Source: Bacillus sp. REN16 (GTDB lineage: Bacteria; Bacillota; Bacilli; Bacillales; Bacillaceae_L). From it: a DNA stretch of 64,000 nucleotides. Of the stretch, positions 56,465 to 64,000 are shown piece by piece. The stretch's first letter is position 1. Every line of letters starts with the position of its first letter. The stretch covers positions 248,001 to 312,000 of the forward strand of contig NZ_JAJFZK010000003.1 of the NCBI RefSeq assembly GCF_020731355.1, read 5' to 3'. Made by a program: the position numbers and the translations under genes. A model generated the notes under the pieces. The model had not been told where the DNA came from. It made no database searches and saw nothing but the letters and a program-made list of their open reading frames with translations.

Positions 56465-58342
56465 TTAGCTTAGATTGTTTGCTGTAACGATTCTCCGATA
56501 AATATTTCGACCGACAGACCCTTCAGGCATCTTATATGGACCTTCAAAATAAAGACGTTCTTCTTCAAGCTCTTCAATTCGACTGATATTTCCCTTTAGC
56601 CATTCTTTGATTCTGAATTGTGCTGTTTCTATACGTGCGAGCAATCCACCATATCGGAGTTCAATGACCTCCCAGCCAAAAGGCTTATTCATCGAAAACC
56701 AGAGATGTCTATGCTTTATACGTAATTCTTGTGTACTTTCTATTAAACTAGCTAGTCGTTCATGAATTAATTCCATCTTCTTTTTATCTACCGAATCATA
56801 TGCCGCTTTAAGCTGAATTCCAATTTCGGACTTCACACTTAGTACTCGTGACAACTGCAAATAAAACTCAAACATTTCCTTCCATTCCTGATTGTTTTTC
56901 CTCGCCTCTTCTAATCTAGGAATCAATTTTCCGTAATGCTGATTCATTGGAAGACCATGGATATTCCGATCGTATAAACCAATCAACACATCCTGCCAAA
57001 GTAAAATTTTCGATGGGTTCGACTCGTGTAAATTATTCTTGGATACACCAGGTGTTTCATCAAAAAGATTTAAAACCATGAAATCACTGTAAGTTCCACC
57101 TGTACAAAAATAAAATCGTTCCGCAACCTCTTGTTCCGTTACGGTTTTATGATAGGAGTGCTCAGCAAAAAGCTGTAGTATGGGTAATGAAGTGGCTAAA
57201 GGCGTCTCCGCACCGTTGTCCCCCCACATGGTTGCAAACACTTCTTTTACCCCTTCTTTTTTACAGACGTTTAAAGCCGCCTCTGTCGTGGCTATCGCCT
57301 TTCCATAATTGGGTGATATACCATTCCATGTCCAAACCCCACCAGCGAAAATGGGATCAGAGCCAAGTTCTTTGTGCTTCTGAATAAAAGTCTGATAGAA
57401 CTCCTCTTCTGAATGATAATAGTCCCAATAAACAAGCTGAGTGTTAGGAATAGACTCAATTACATCCTGAGGTATTTTCGCTTCCAGATCATAATACCCA
57501 CCGTATTTTGAACCTAAGCGGAAGTACATATCACTCCAAATCATTGACTTTAATCCAAGTTCCCCAGTGATTTCTACTACTTTTTTAAGATGTTTGTTCA
57601 TAATTTCAAAGCGCTCTTCATAGCCGTTTTTATCTAAATATCGGCCTAGTCCTAACTGATGTGCTTCGTCCATTCCTATATGGATCCTTTTTGATTGGAA
57701 CGGCTTTGTTGCAGCCGTAATAATTTTTTCTAAGAATTGATAGGTCTCAGGCTCCCCTACTAATAAAATATCAGCTGTGTCTCTTATATTTGATGCGTAA
57801 TTCCATTTGAGGGCTTCAGTTAAGTGTGCAAGTGTTTGGATACACGGAATCATTTCAATGCCTAATGCCCCAGCATACTGATCACATTCTTTAAGCTCTT
57901 CCTCTGTATAACGCCCTCTCATGTAACCAAAATAGGGTAATTCCTTTACTTCATACGTATCTTCTGTATACACCATAAGAACATTCAATCCCATTACAGC
58001 CATCTTTCGTAACAGGCTCTTAATCTCATTAACTGTCAAAACGCCATTTCTAGAAGCATCCAACATCGCTCCCGTCATTTCAAACTGTGGTTCTTCTGTT
58101 ATTTCAAAGGCTCCACCTTTTTTGATGTTTTCGAGCCATAGACCCAGCCCACGAAAGAAATGAATATTTTCCTGAAATTGAATTTCTGCTTTATTTGATT
58201 CATTTTTAACAAATATCGGGCCTTTTCTTTGAACAATATGAACATGGTAGCCATCATTCGCCTCTTGAAATGAAAATTCATGGGAAAGTATTTGTATACC
58301 AGATTTGATATTTTCGATATCACCGGTAAACCTAATATTCAT
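56465..58342 (-). CDS. GH20 beta-N-acetylhexosaminidase, cytoplasmic
   Basis: A 625-residue protein with a short N-terminal domain (1-85) and a GH20 barrel. The catalytic Asp-Glu pair is Asp225-Glu226 in IHIGMDEAHQLG; GAMLDASRNGVLTVNEIKSLLRKMAVMGLN and FAGGVWTWNG are further family features. The long C-terminal helical part (about 440-625) resembles small GH20 enzymes such as pneumococcal GH20C. No signal peptide, so it should release GlcNAc or GalNAc from imported oligosaccharides. I used the ATG at 58342 with AAGGAGG upstream rather than 58384. A cre site overlaps the expected promoter/leader. Confidence 0.85.
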   Translation of the reverse strand: MNIRFTGDIENIKSGIQILSHEFSFQEANDGYHVHIVQRKGPIFVKNESNKAEIQFQENIHFFRGLGLWLENIKKGGAFEITEEPQFEMTGAMLDASRNGVLTVNEIKSLLRKMAVMGLNVLMVYTEDTYEVKELPYFGYMRGRYTEEELKECDQYAGALGIEMIPCIQTLAHLTEALKWNYASNIRDTADILLVGEPETYQFLEKIITAATKPFQSKRIHIGMDEAHQLGLGRYLDKNGYEERFEIMNKHLKKVVEITGELGLKSMIWSDMYFRLGSKYGGYYDLEAKIPQDVIESIPNTQLVYWDYYHSEEEFYQTFIQKHKELGSDPIFAGGVWTWNGISPNYGKAIATTEAALNVCKKEGVKEVFATMWGDNGAETPLATSLPILQLFAEHSYHKTVTEQEVAERFYFCTGGTYSDFMVLNLFDETPGVSKNNLHESNPSKILLWQDVLIGLYDRNIHGLPMNQHYGKLIPRLEEARKNNQEWKEMFEFYLQLSRVLSVKSEIGIQLKAAYDSVDKKKMELIHERLASLIESTQELRIKHRHLWFSMNKPFGWEVIELRYGGLLARIETAQFRIKEWLKGNISRIEELEEERLYFEGPYKMPEGSVGRNIYRRIVTANNLS

Positions 58343-58369
58343 ATTGAAAATATCCTCCTTGTTCATTTT

Positions 58370-58383
58370 TGACAACGTTTCCA
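58370..58383 (-). promoter_or_regulatory. CcpA (cre) site upstream of the GH20-nagZ-murQ operon
   Basis: TGGAAACGTTGTCA on the minus strand matches TGWAANCGNTNWCA with one mismatch, 28 bp before the start codon. It implies a separate promoter in the 58.38-58.51 kb gap. Confidence 0.75.
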
Positions 58384-58507
58384 AATCAATATTTTCCTAA
58401 TATCGTTTCTACTAATAAAGATATCATAAAAGAGTTATTTTTAAAATATTATTTTAATTAATTAAATTAATTTATGTATATTTATTTCAATCATTAGTCA
58501 TTGAACT

Positions 58508-58540
58508 AAAAAAACGCCGCTGTTCGTTTTGAACAGCAGC
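58508..58540 (-). terminator. Terminator of the second amino-sugar transporter operon
   Basis: GCTGCTGTTC-AAAAC-GAACAGCGGC stem (one G-U pair) followed by a run of T residues on the minus strand. Confidence 0.88.
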
Positions 58541-58557
58541 ATCAATTTTCCCCCTAA

Positions 58558-59526
58558 TTATTCCTTTACACCACCAAGTGTCAGCCCTTTTACAAAATGA
58601 CGTTGGAACAACATAAACACGATAATCATCGGGATGGATGCGATTGCCGCTCCACTCATTAAAAGCTTGAAGCTTGCCAAGTTTGCGTCCTGTAATGTTT
58701 TTAATCCGACTGGCAATGTATAAAGATTTGCATCATTTAATACGATGATTGGCCATAGGAAGGAGTTCCAGACATTCATAAACGTAAAAATGCCAAGTGC
58801 CGCTAGACCGGGTTTGGCTAGTGGAAGGATGATTTTCCAATACGTTTTCCATTCACTAGCACCATCGATTTTCGCTGCATCTATAAGCTCATCTGGAATC
58901 GAGTGCATAAATTGTCTCATTAAAAACACCCCAAAAACCATTGCTAGATCTGGGAAGATGAGAGCCCAGTGTGTATCCATAATTCCAAAATTTCGAACCA
59001 TGATAAACAACGGTACTAAGGTAACCTGACCAGGTATCATCATCGTGGCAATAATTGACCAGAAAATAAGATTCCGCCCCGGGAATCGCTTTTTCGCGAG
59101 GACGTAACCGGCCATCGAGTCAAAGAGGAGAATACCAATCGTCACGACGACTGCGATATAAAAACTATTAAAAAACCAGATTCCTACATTATTTTTTTTA
59201 AACAATGTTGTAAACCCTGAAAATGTGTCTTCTATGATATGGTCCATGACTTCGCGGTGGTAGGCCGCTGCTTCAGTCTCACCTGAATTTTCAGCATCTC
59301 GGGCTTTTCCCCAGCGCTCAAAGTACTCTGTGATTCCCATCGGGTACATTTTGGGTGGATTTGAATCAACATATGAAACTTGACGTTCTAGTTCTTCATC
59401 CTGGTAGCTGCTTAGCTGCAGAGATGTGCTAAAAACCCAATACAACGGTAAAAGGGAAACTATCGCGAAAATCGACAAGAGCACATAAATAATAAGCTTG
59501 TTTACTTTTTGAATACCTGTTGTCAT
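58558..59526 (-). CDS. CUT1 amino-sugar ABC transporter permease 2 (MalG-like)
   Basis: A 322-residue protein with six predicted helices and the EAA loop ELIDAAKIDGASEWKTYWKIILPLAKP; C-terminus QRHFVKGLTLGGVKE. It has an unusual extracellular insertion of about 80 residues between the first and second helices (EELERQVSYVDSNPPKMYPM ... AAAYHREVMDHIIEDTFSGF), longer than in the other MalG-like proteins here. That insertion could contact the binding protein or a large ligand. Confidence 0.9.
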   Translation of the reverse strand: MTTGIQKVNKLIIYVLLSIFAIVSLLPLYWVFSTSLQLSSYQDEELERQVSYVDSNPPKMYPMGITEYFERWGKARDAENSGETEAAAYHREVMDHIIEDTFSGFTTLFKKNNVGIWFFNSFYIAVVVTIGILLFDSMAGYVLAKKRFPGRNLIFWSIIATMMIPGQVTLVPLFIMVRNFGIMDTHWALIFPDLAMVFGVFLMRQFMHSIPDELIDAAKIDGASEWKTYWKIILPLAKPGLAALGIFTFMNVWNSFLWPIIVLNDANLYTLPVGLKTLQDANLASFKLLMSGAAIASIPMIIVFMLFQRHFVKGLTLGGVKE

Positions 59527-59538
59527 ACTGCTTCCCTC

Positions 59539-60459
59539 CTAGTCGTCGTATCGAAGTAATCGAAATTGAATGACAGAAAATAGTAGAATGATAAAGAACA
59601 AAATAACAGATTGTGCTGCTGCAAACCCAAATTCAAAGTCCCTAAAACCTGTTTTATAGATTAAGTGAACAAGGGTTTCAGTTGCCGTTCCTGGTCCTCC
59701 ACCTGTCATCATAATGATTTGTGTAAACACCTGAAACGAACCAATCGTACTTAGTAAAACTAAATATAGTGTTGACGGCTTTAACAGCGGCAATGTAATA
59801 TGAAACCATTTTTGAAAGCTATTTGCCCCATCAATTGTTGCAGCTTCATATAATGTATTTGAAATCGAACCCATTGAAGCAAGGTAGAGAATAATCCCGA
59901 CTCCAAACGGAATTAAACATTGCATGATGATTAAGGCCCAAAGTGCTGAGGATGATTGCCCTAACCAGTTTAGCGGCTCCATACCCAACCAACCTAACAC
60001 ATAGTTGAATAACCCAAAATCATAGTTATACATCCAGCGCCAGACCATCGCCACAATTACCATCGAAGTAACAGTCGGTAAATAAAAAGCTCCTCGAAAG
60101 AAGCTTTGAGATAGTTTTCCAAGAGGATGGATGAGGGAAGCAATGATAAGGGCACTTATTACGTTAAAAGGTACCGTTACAACGGTAAAAAGGAATGTAT
60201 TCCCTAATGCATCATAAAAGGCATCACTTTTAAATACCTTTATATAGTTATCCAGACCAGCCCATTCACTCCCGAAAATTTTGTATTCTTGAAAGGAAAT
60301 CACAAATGCCCACACCACCGGGATTGCAATAAATGCTGTAAACAGGATCAGTTTTGGAAGTAAAAATAAATATGCAGGATAGTTCTTTTTTATTTGTTGC
60401 CATATAGTCGATTTTTTTGTCAGTACTACTGCCTCTGCAGTTTGATGAACGGGTTTCAA
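59539..60459 (-). CDS. CUT1 amino-sugar ABC transporter permease 2 (MalF-like)
   Basis: A 306-residue protein with six helices and the EAA loop TLYEAATIDGANSFQKWFHITLPLLKP, then MMTGGGPGTATETLVHLIYKTGF. The start is a TTG after GGGGGAAT. It pairs with the MalG-like protein encoded 12 bp downstream. No ATPase gene accompanies it. Confidence 0.9.
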   Translation of the reverse strand: MKPVHQTAEAVVLTKKSTIWQQIKKNYPAYLFLLPKLILFTAFIAIPVVWAFVISFQEYKIFGSEWAGLDNYIKVFKSDAFYDALGNTFLFTVVTVPFNVISALIIASLIHPLGKLSQSFFRGAFYLPTVTSMVIVAMVWRWMYNYDFGLFNYVLGWLGMEPLNWLGQSSSALWALIIMQCLIPFGVGIILYLASMGSISNTLYEAATIDGANSFQKWFHITLPLLKPSTLYLVLLSTIGSFQVFTQIIMMTGGGPGTATETLVHLIYKTGFRDFEFGFAAAQSVILFFIILLFSVIQFRLLRYDD

Positions 60460-60487
60460 CGCGATTCCCCCAATCTTTCATTTGGCA

Positions 60488-60518
60488 AGGAAGGCAACCC
60501 GCCATGGACTACCTTCCT
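60488..60518 (-). other. Intercistronic hairpin between binding-protein and permease genes
   Basis: AGGAAGG / CCTTCCT 7-bp stem enclosing a 17-base region that can pair partly; no long T tract. Same position as the hairpins in the three other CUT1 operons. Confidence 0.6.
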
Positions 60519-60527
60519 GACTAATTT

Positions 60528-61859
60528 CTACTCACCTAACAATTCATTGACCTTCTTTTCAGCAGCTTTCATTGCTTCTTCAGCTGTCTTTTCACCATTG
60601 AATACTAACTGAAGCTCTGTTTGAATGGCTTCATCAATCTTCTTCCATTCAGGGTGACGTGGAAGCATAACTACTTGTGAGGACATTTCTTGTGCACGCT
60701 TCATTTCAGGATTGTCCTTATATGGATCCATGTCCGCGGTGCTCTTACGTGCTGGGAAAGTTCCATACTCAGTTGCCATTGTATACTGCTCATCTGTTGT
60801 GGATATAAACTTGATAAATTCACCAACCATTTCTTTTTTTCCTTCATCCTTTTGATGGAACATTGTCCAGCCACCAACACCACCGATTGTTACAGCCTCA
60901 CCTGATTTACCTGTTGGATAGTTTGCTACTGCAAAGTTAGTTGGATATTTTGTTTGTGCCGAACTAATAGCCCATGTCGCCCACGGTTGCATTGCAACTG
61001 TACGTTGCTCTTCGTTTGCCCATGCTTGGAATGTGCCTCCAACATCTTGACCACCCGATGTTTCCGGTGATACGTTATGTTTAAATTTTAAATCTGCAAG
61101 CTGTTGAATGGCTTCTACTGCTTCTGGCTCTGTAAACGTAAACTTCGTCAAATCTTCATTTAGTGGACTTCCACCATTGATGTAGAAGAATGGCCATGCT
61201 TCATAGTAACCCGGCAGGATATAGGTTGAGAAACCATATACATCCGTCTTACCATCGTTATCTCTGTCAAATGTTAACTTTTCAGCTGTTGCAAGGAATT
61301 CATCCCATGTCCATTCACCATTTGCAGGGGGTTCAACACCACGCTCTTCAAATAGGTCTAAGTTTAGAAGCATTGCATGTACGGTTAAGGAGTTTGGAAC
61401 ACCATATAATTTTCCATCAAATGTGTAAGCATCCAGTGCATTTTCATAGAAATCTTTTAACTCTTCTTCAGTAAATAAATCATCGACTGACTCAATTACA
61501 CCTTGTTCAATATGGTCAATACTTATAGCACTTCCGCTAATATCAACAGGCGCAACATCAGGCCATGATTGACCAGCGATCGAAACACCTAATTTATCAG
61601 GAAGCTCTGCCCATGGTACTTGAACTAAATCCACTTTTACCCCTTCATGTGCTGCTTCGAATTCTTTAATTTTACTTTCCATCCAGTGAAATTTATTGTC
61701 TTTATCATCTGGCCAACGTGGTCCATCCCACACAGTGATTGTACCTGTCCACTCTTTACCGCCGTTTTCGTCTTTTGAAGTGTTTTCTTTCTTACTACAA
61801 GCCGCCAACAAACCAATCGCCAAAATACCTATCAGAAAAAGACTTAGCCATTTTTTCAT
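60528..61859 (-). CDS. CUT1 substrate-binding lipoprotein 2 (candidate amino-sugar binder)
   Basis: A 443-residue family 1 binding protein with lipoprotein signal KKWLSLFLIGILAIGLLAAC. The mature start (GTITVWDGPRWPDDKDNKFHWMESKIKEFEAAHEGVKV) and GVPNSLTVHAMLLNLDLFEERGV resemble binding proteins for N-acetylglucosamine-type or other oligosaccharides. Flanking genes are anmK upstream and permeases, GH20, nagZ and murQ downstream. I infer an anhydro-MurNAc, chitooligosaccharide or muropeptide ligand; sequence alone does not decide. Confidence 0.88.
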   Translation of the reverse strand: MKKWLSLFLIGILAIGLLAACSKKENTSKDENGGKEWTGTITVWDGPRWPDDKDNKFHWMESKIKEFEAAHEGVKVDLVQVPWAELPDKLGVSIAGQSWPDVAPVDISGSAISIDHIEQGVIESVDDLFTEEELKDFYENALDAYTFDGKLYGVPNSLTVHAMLLNLDLFEERGVEPPANGEWTWDEFLATAEKLTFDRDNDGKTDVYGFSTYILPGYYEAWPFFYINGGSPLNEDLTKFTFTEPEAVEAIQQLADLKFKHNVSPETSGGQDVGGTFQAWANEEQRTVAMQPWATWAISSAQTKYPTNFAVANYPTGKSGEAVTIGGVGGWTMFHQKDEGKKEMVGEFIKFISTTDEQYTMATEYGTFPARKSTADMDPYKDNPEMKRAQEMSSQVVMLPRHPEWKKIDEAIQTELQLVFNGEKTAEEAMKAAEKKVNELLGE

Positions 61860-61954
61860 CTTCCTTTTCCCCCTTACGTATCTTTCATCATTGTTTTCAT
61901 TCTAGTCCCTGCATTAGCATTAAAAAGTAGCTCTCGCCTCCCTTCCTAATTTCG

Positions 61955-63124
61955 TCATTTATATGCTAGAGCGATTTTCCCCATAATTACTGGAGATTTT
62001 GCTCCTGTTGCTGATGGAAGATTATTAGGTCTTTTGTTAATGCATTGGTATCCTAGTAAAGCGAAAACAATCGCCTCCTTGGCATCAGCTGGAATACCTA
62101 ATTCATCTGTACTACCTAGTTTGTAGGATGGAGGCAGATGAGCCTGCAATTTCCTTCGCAGTGTTTGATTGTACCAGCCACCACCGCTAATAATAACCTC
62201 ATTGATTTTATAGGAATCTACAAATCTCTTACATTCGTCTGCAATCGTCCGTGCTGTTAGTTCAGTAATGGTTGCAATCTTGTCCTCTGGGGCCAAGTCG
62301 GCTTTTTTATTCCAGAGGTCTTTTGCATAATCAAGTCCGAACTGCTCCCGACCAGTACTTTTTGGCGCTAGTAAACGATAATAGTCATGATCTAAAAGTT
62401 CTTCAAGCCATTTCTCATCGATTTTTCCCTTTGCAGCTATTTCCCCATTTTTATCAAAGGTTTGTTTCCCATTCGTTGCCCACGTCGTAAAAGCATCTAT
62501 TAGCATATTCCCTGGACCTGTATCAAATGCGTGCACTTGTTCATTACTCTCGGCAGGAGGTAAAACGGTTAGATTGGCAATTCCGCCAATATTAGCTAGG
62601 ATTCTACCTTTCGAATTCTCCCTAAATAATAGGTCATCAGCATATGGAACCAACGGAGCACCCTGGCCACCAACTGCCATATCACGTGTTCGAAAGTCTC
62701 CTACTGTCATGATACCTGTCCGTTCCGCAATAACTGCGATATCACCAATTTGTAGGGTAGATCTAAGATTATAGCCTTCGACCTGTCTACCTTCTGGCTG
62801 GTGAAAAATCGTTTGACCGTGCGAGCTAATTAGATCGACGTCCTTCATCTCAAGACCCGCTTCCGTAATGACTTTTTTCGTGGCTTTTGCAAACAATTCG
62901 CCAAGTAACATATTTGATAAGGAAATATCCTCAAGCCGGGATCTGTCTGGATCACACAATGCTAAAATTCTTTCCCTCATTGATTCTGAATACGGAAGTG
63001 TTGTAAAACGAATTAATTTTATTTTGATTTCCTGATTATCGGTTTCGGAAATCTTAACAACAGCAGCATCGATGCCATCAAGTGATGTTCCAGACATTAA
63101 ACCCACAACTATCTTTTGAGCCAC
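61955..63124 (-). CDS. anmK: 1,6-anhydro-N-acetylmuramic acid kinase
   Basis: A 389-residue AnmK: VGLMSGTSLDGIDAAVVKI (ATP phosphate motif), SSHGQTIFHQPEG, VGDFRTRDMAVGGQGAPLVPYADDLLF (catalytic Asp region), NIGGIANLTVLP, AFDTGPGNMLIDAF and EVIISGGGWYNQTL. It opens the anhydro ring and phosphorylates O6 of anhydroMurNAc to give MurNAc-6-P, the MurQ substrate. The start is a GTG after AAAGGAG. It is first gene of a likely operon with the second amino-sugar transporter, 95 bp apart with no terminator between. Confidence 0.94.
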   Translation of the reverse strand: MAQKIVVGLMSGTSLDGIDAAVVKISETDNQEIKIKLIRFTTLPYSESMRERILALCDPDRSRLEDISLSNMLLGELFAKATKKVITEAGLEMKDVDLISSHGQTIFHQPEGRQVEGYNLRSTLQIGDIAVIAERTGIMTVGDFRTRDMAVGGQGAPLVPYADDLLFRENSKGRILANIGGIANLTVLPPAESNEQVHAFDTGPGNMLIDAFTTWATNGKQTFDKNGEIAAKGKIDEKWLEELLDHDYYRLLAPKSTGREQFGLDYAKDLWNKKADLAPEDKIATITELTARTIADECKRFVDSYKINEVIISGGGWYNQTLRRKLQAHLPPSYKLGSTDELGIPADAKEAIVFALLGYQCINKRPNNLPSATGAKSPVIMGKIALAYK

Positions 63125-63284
63125 TTCAAACTCTCCTTTTATCTTAAGTTCAATGCTTTTTTAAAAAGGTCTATTTTCCAAATAGTTCTAAAGCTACAGT
63201 TAATACATTATTATGTGGGTATAGAAGAAATATAATTTTAATTACTTTTTTCGGTAGATAAATTAATATTTCACGTAAAATATA

Positions 63285-63320
63285 GAACAAAACTGCTGCC
63301 CTTTTTTTGAACAGCAGTTT
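63285..63320 (-). terminator. Terminator of the SpoIID-type gene
   Basis: AAACTGCTG / CAGCAGTTT 9-bp stem followed by TTG and TTC on the minus strand; the T tract is short, but it falls just after the stop codon. Confidence 0.65.
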
Positions 63321-63327
63321 CGGGATT

Positions 63328-64000
63328 TTATTCTTTGTTTAAAACGGAAGATTTCTGTAATGACATATTTGGATAATAGGAAGTTAGAATTCTTTCAAAC
63401 CCATACCCTAATGTTGTTCCGAGATAATACGCACCATATTGACTCATACCAACACCATGGCCATTTCCTCCCCCGTAGAAAGTAACACCATTCTCCTCAT
63501 CAAACTCAAAACCAAAGAAAGCTGATGGCAAGATGGTATAGTTATCCAATGTACCTGTGTATTCTGTGCTACCTGCAGGAGCACGGTGTAAAACAACCGT
63601 TTCTCCTTGTGTAAAGGCATTACTTGGCCTAATCGTGAAACGAATATTGTATTCTTTTATGATTTTGTATGTTCCTGTTGTGCCTTCAATGACAAGCTCC
63701 ATAATGTTTCCACCATCACCACGTTTCGCAACGTACATATCAACGAACTCCCCAATACCTTCAGTAGGGATTGGCTGGCTTACAAACTCTCCGGCTTCAT
63801 TTTGATTTAACACAAATTTAGGGTCAGCGGCTTGTCTACCTGCAAGGTTCGCATTGATTGTATTCTCTAATTCCTCCTTTGATAGGCCCACCTTCCATCT
63901 GAACCATGGAGAATTTCCATCATAGCCTGTATGAGATAATGTTTTATAGAATTCAAGAATTTCCTCTTCACTTTGTGTATCAATTTCTAGCATTTTACTA
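63328..64000 (-). CDS. SpoIID/LytB-domain protein, probable lytic transglycosylase (5' end outside window)
   Basis: The frame runs without a stop to the right edge, so only the C-terminal 224 or so residues are seen. The last part (EENGVTFYGGGNGHGVGMSQYGAYYLGTTLGYGFERILTSYYP) is the hallmark C-terminal block of SpoIID/LytB proteins. The preceding region (SHTGYDGNSPWFRWKVGLSKEELENTI) also fits the domain. SpoIID is a lytic transglycosylase that produces 1,6-anhydroMurNAc ends, so being next to anmK makes sense. Whether it is sporulation SpoIID or a vegetative paralogue cannot be told; the SpoIID-typical neighbours are absent. Confidence 0.88.
   Translation of the reverse strand, partial: SKMLEIDTQSEEEILEFYKTLSHTGYDGNSPWFRWKVGLSKEELENTINANLAGRQAADPKFVLNQNEAGEFVSQPIPTEGIGEFVDMYVAKRGDGGNIMELVIEGTTGTYKIIKEYNIRFTIRPSNAFTQGETVVLHRAPAGSTEYTGTLDNYTILPSAFFGFEFDEENGVTFYGGGNGHGVGMSQYGAYYLGTTLGYGFERILTSYYPNMSLQKSSVLNKE

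Overview
The window is low-G+C Firmicute DNA. It comes from a spore-forming member of the Bacillaceae: it carries the spore-lysis pair cwlJ-gerQ, an alpha/beta-type SASP gene, a sigma-E-like promoter, strong AGGAGG-type ribosome binding sites, many TTG/GTG starts and T-rich intrinsic terminators. The order lipL, pta, hemQ, gerQ, ywdK, ywdI resembles the ywf/ywd region of Bacillus subtilis. The species cannot be fixed from sequence alone.

Layout. (1) 1-2.9 kb: a ribose-type ABC transporter (ATPase cut by the window edge, plus lipoprotein) behind a clear SAM-I riboswitch with its own terminator. (2) 3.2-13.9 kb: a housekeeping and sporulation block (lipL, pta, hemQ, cwlJ, gerQ, ywdK, the 5-oxoprolinase genes pxpBAC, ywdI, an HU gene, a SASP gene), interrupted by a divergent CarD/MarR pair. 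(3) 14-20.7 kb: a three-gene sugar-sensing system (membrane-anchored binding protein, LytS/YesM-type kinase, YesN-type regulator) followed by a glucose-type CUT1 transporter. (4) 22-29.6 kb: an alpha-glucoside uptake operon (binding protein, two permeases, LacI regulator, two GH13 alpha-glucosidases). (5) 30-37 kb: TetR-YhgE, a DUF817 protein, a cupin protein and the threonine-degradation pair tdh-kbl. (6) 37.6-64 kb: a large amino-sugar and cell-wall-fragment island.

The island is the most interesting part. It encodes a MurNAc-L-Ala amidase-like serine hydrolase, two double-GNAT proteins of the kind proposed to re-acetylate glucosaminides, a secreted GH18 enzyme, a MurK-type kinase, a MurR/RpiR regulator, two MurQ etherases, a NamZ-type exo-muramidase, NagZ, a GH20 hexosaminidase, AnmK, a PIG-L protein, two CUT1 transporters, an MsmX-type ATPase and, at the right edge, a SpoIID-type lytic transglycosylase. 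Apart from the GH18 protein, none of the glycosidases or amidases starts with a visible signal peptide, and no MurP-type PTS permease is in the window. I infer a pathway in which muropeptides or amino-sugar oligosaccharides enter intact by ABC transport, are cut in the cytoplasm, phosphorylated by MurK or AnmK, and converted by MurQ to GlcNAc-6-P. This differs from the B. subtilis scheme of secreted NagZ/AmiE/NamZ plus PTS uptake.

Two other themes recur. All four CUT1 operons have a hairpin or terminator between the binding-protein gene and the first permease gene, and only one CUT1 ATPase gene is present. Several intergenic regions hold arrays of short repeats spaced at helical-turn intervals: six units at 20-21 bp, six at exactly 21 bp and five at exactly 52 bp. 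I do not recognise these as a named element.
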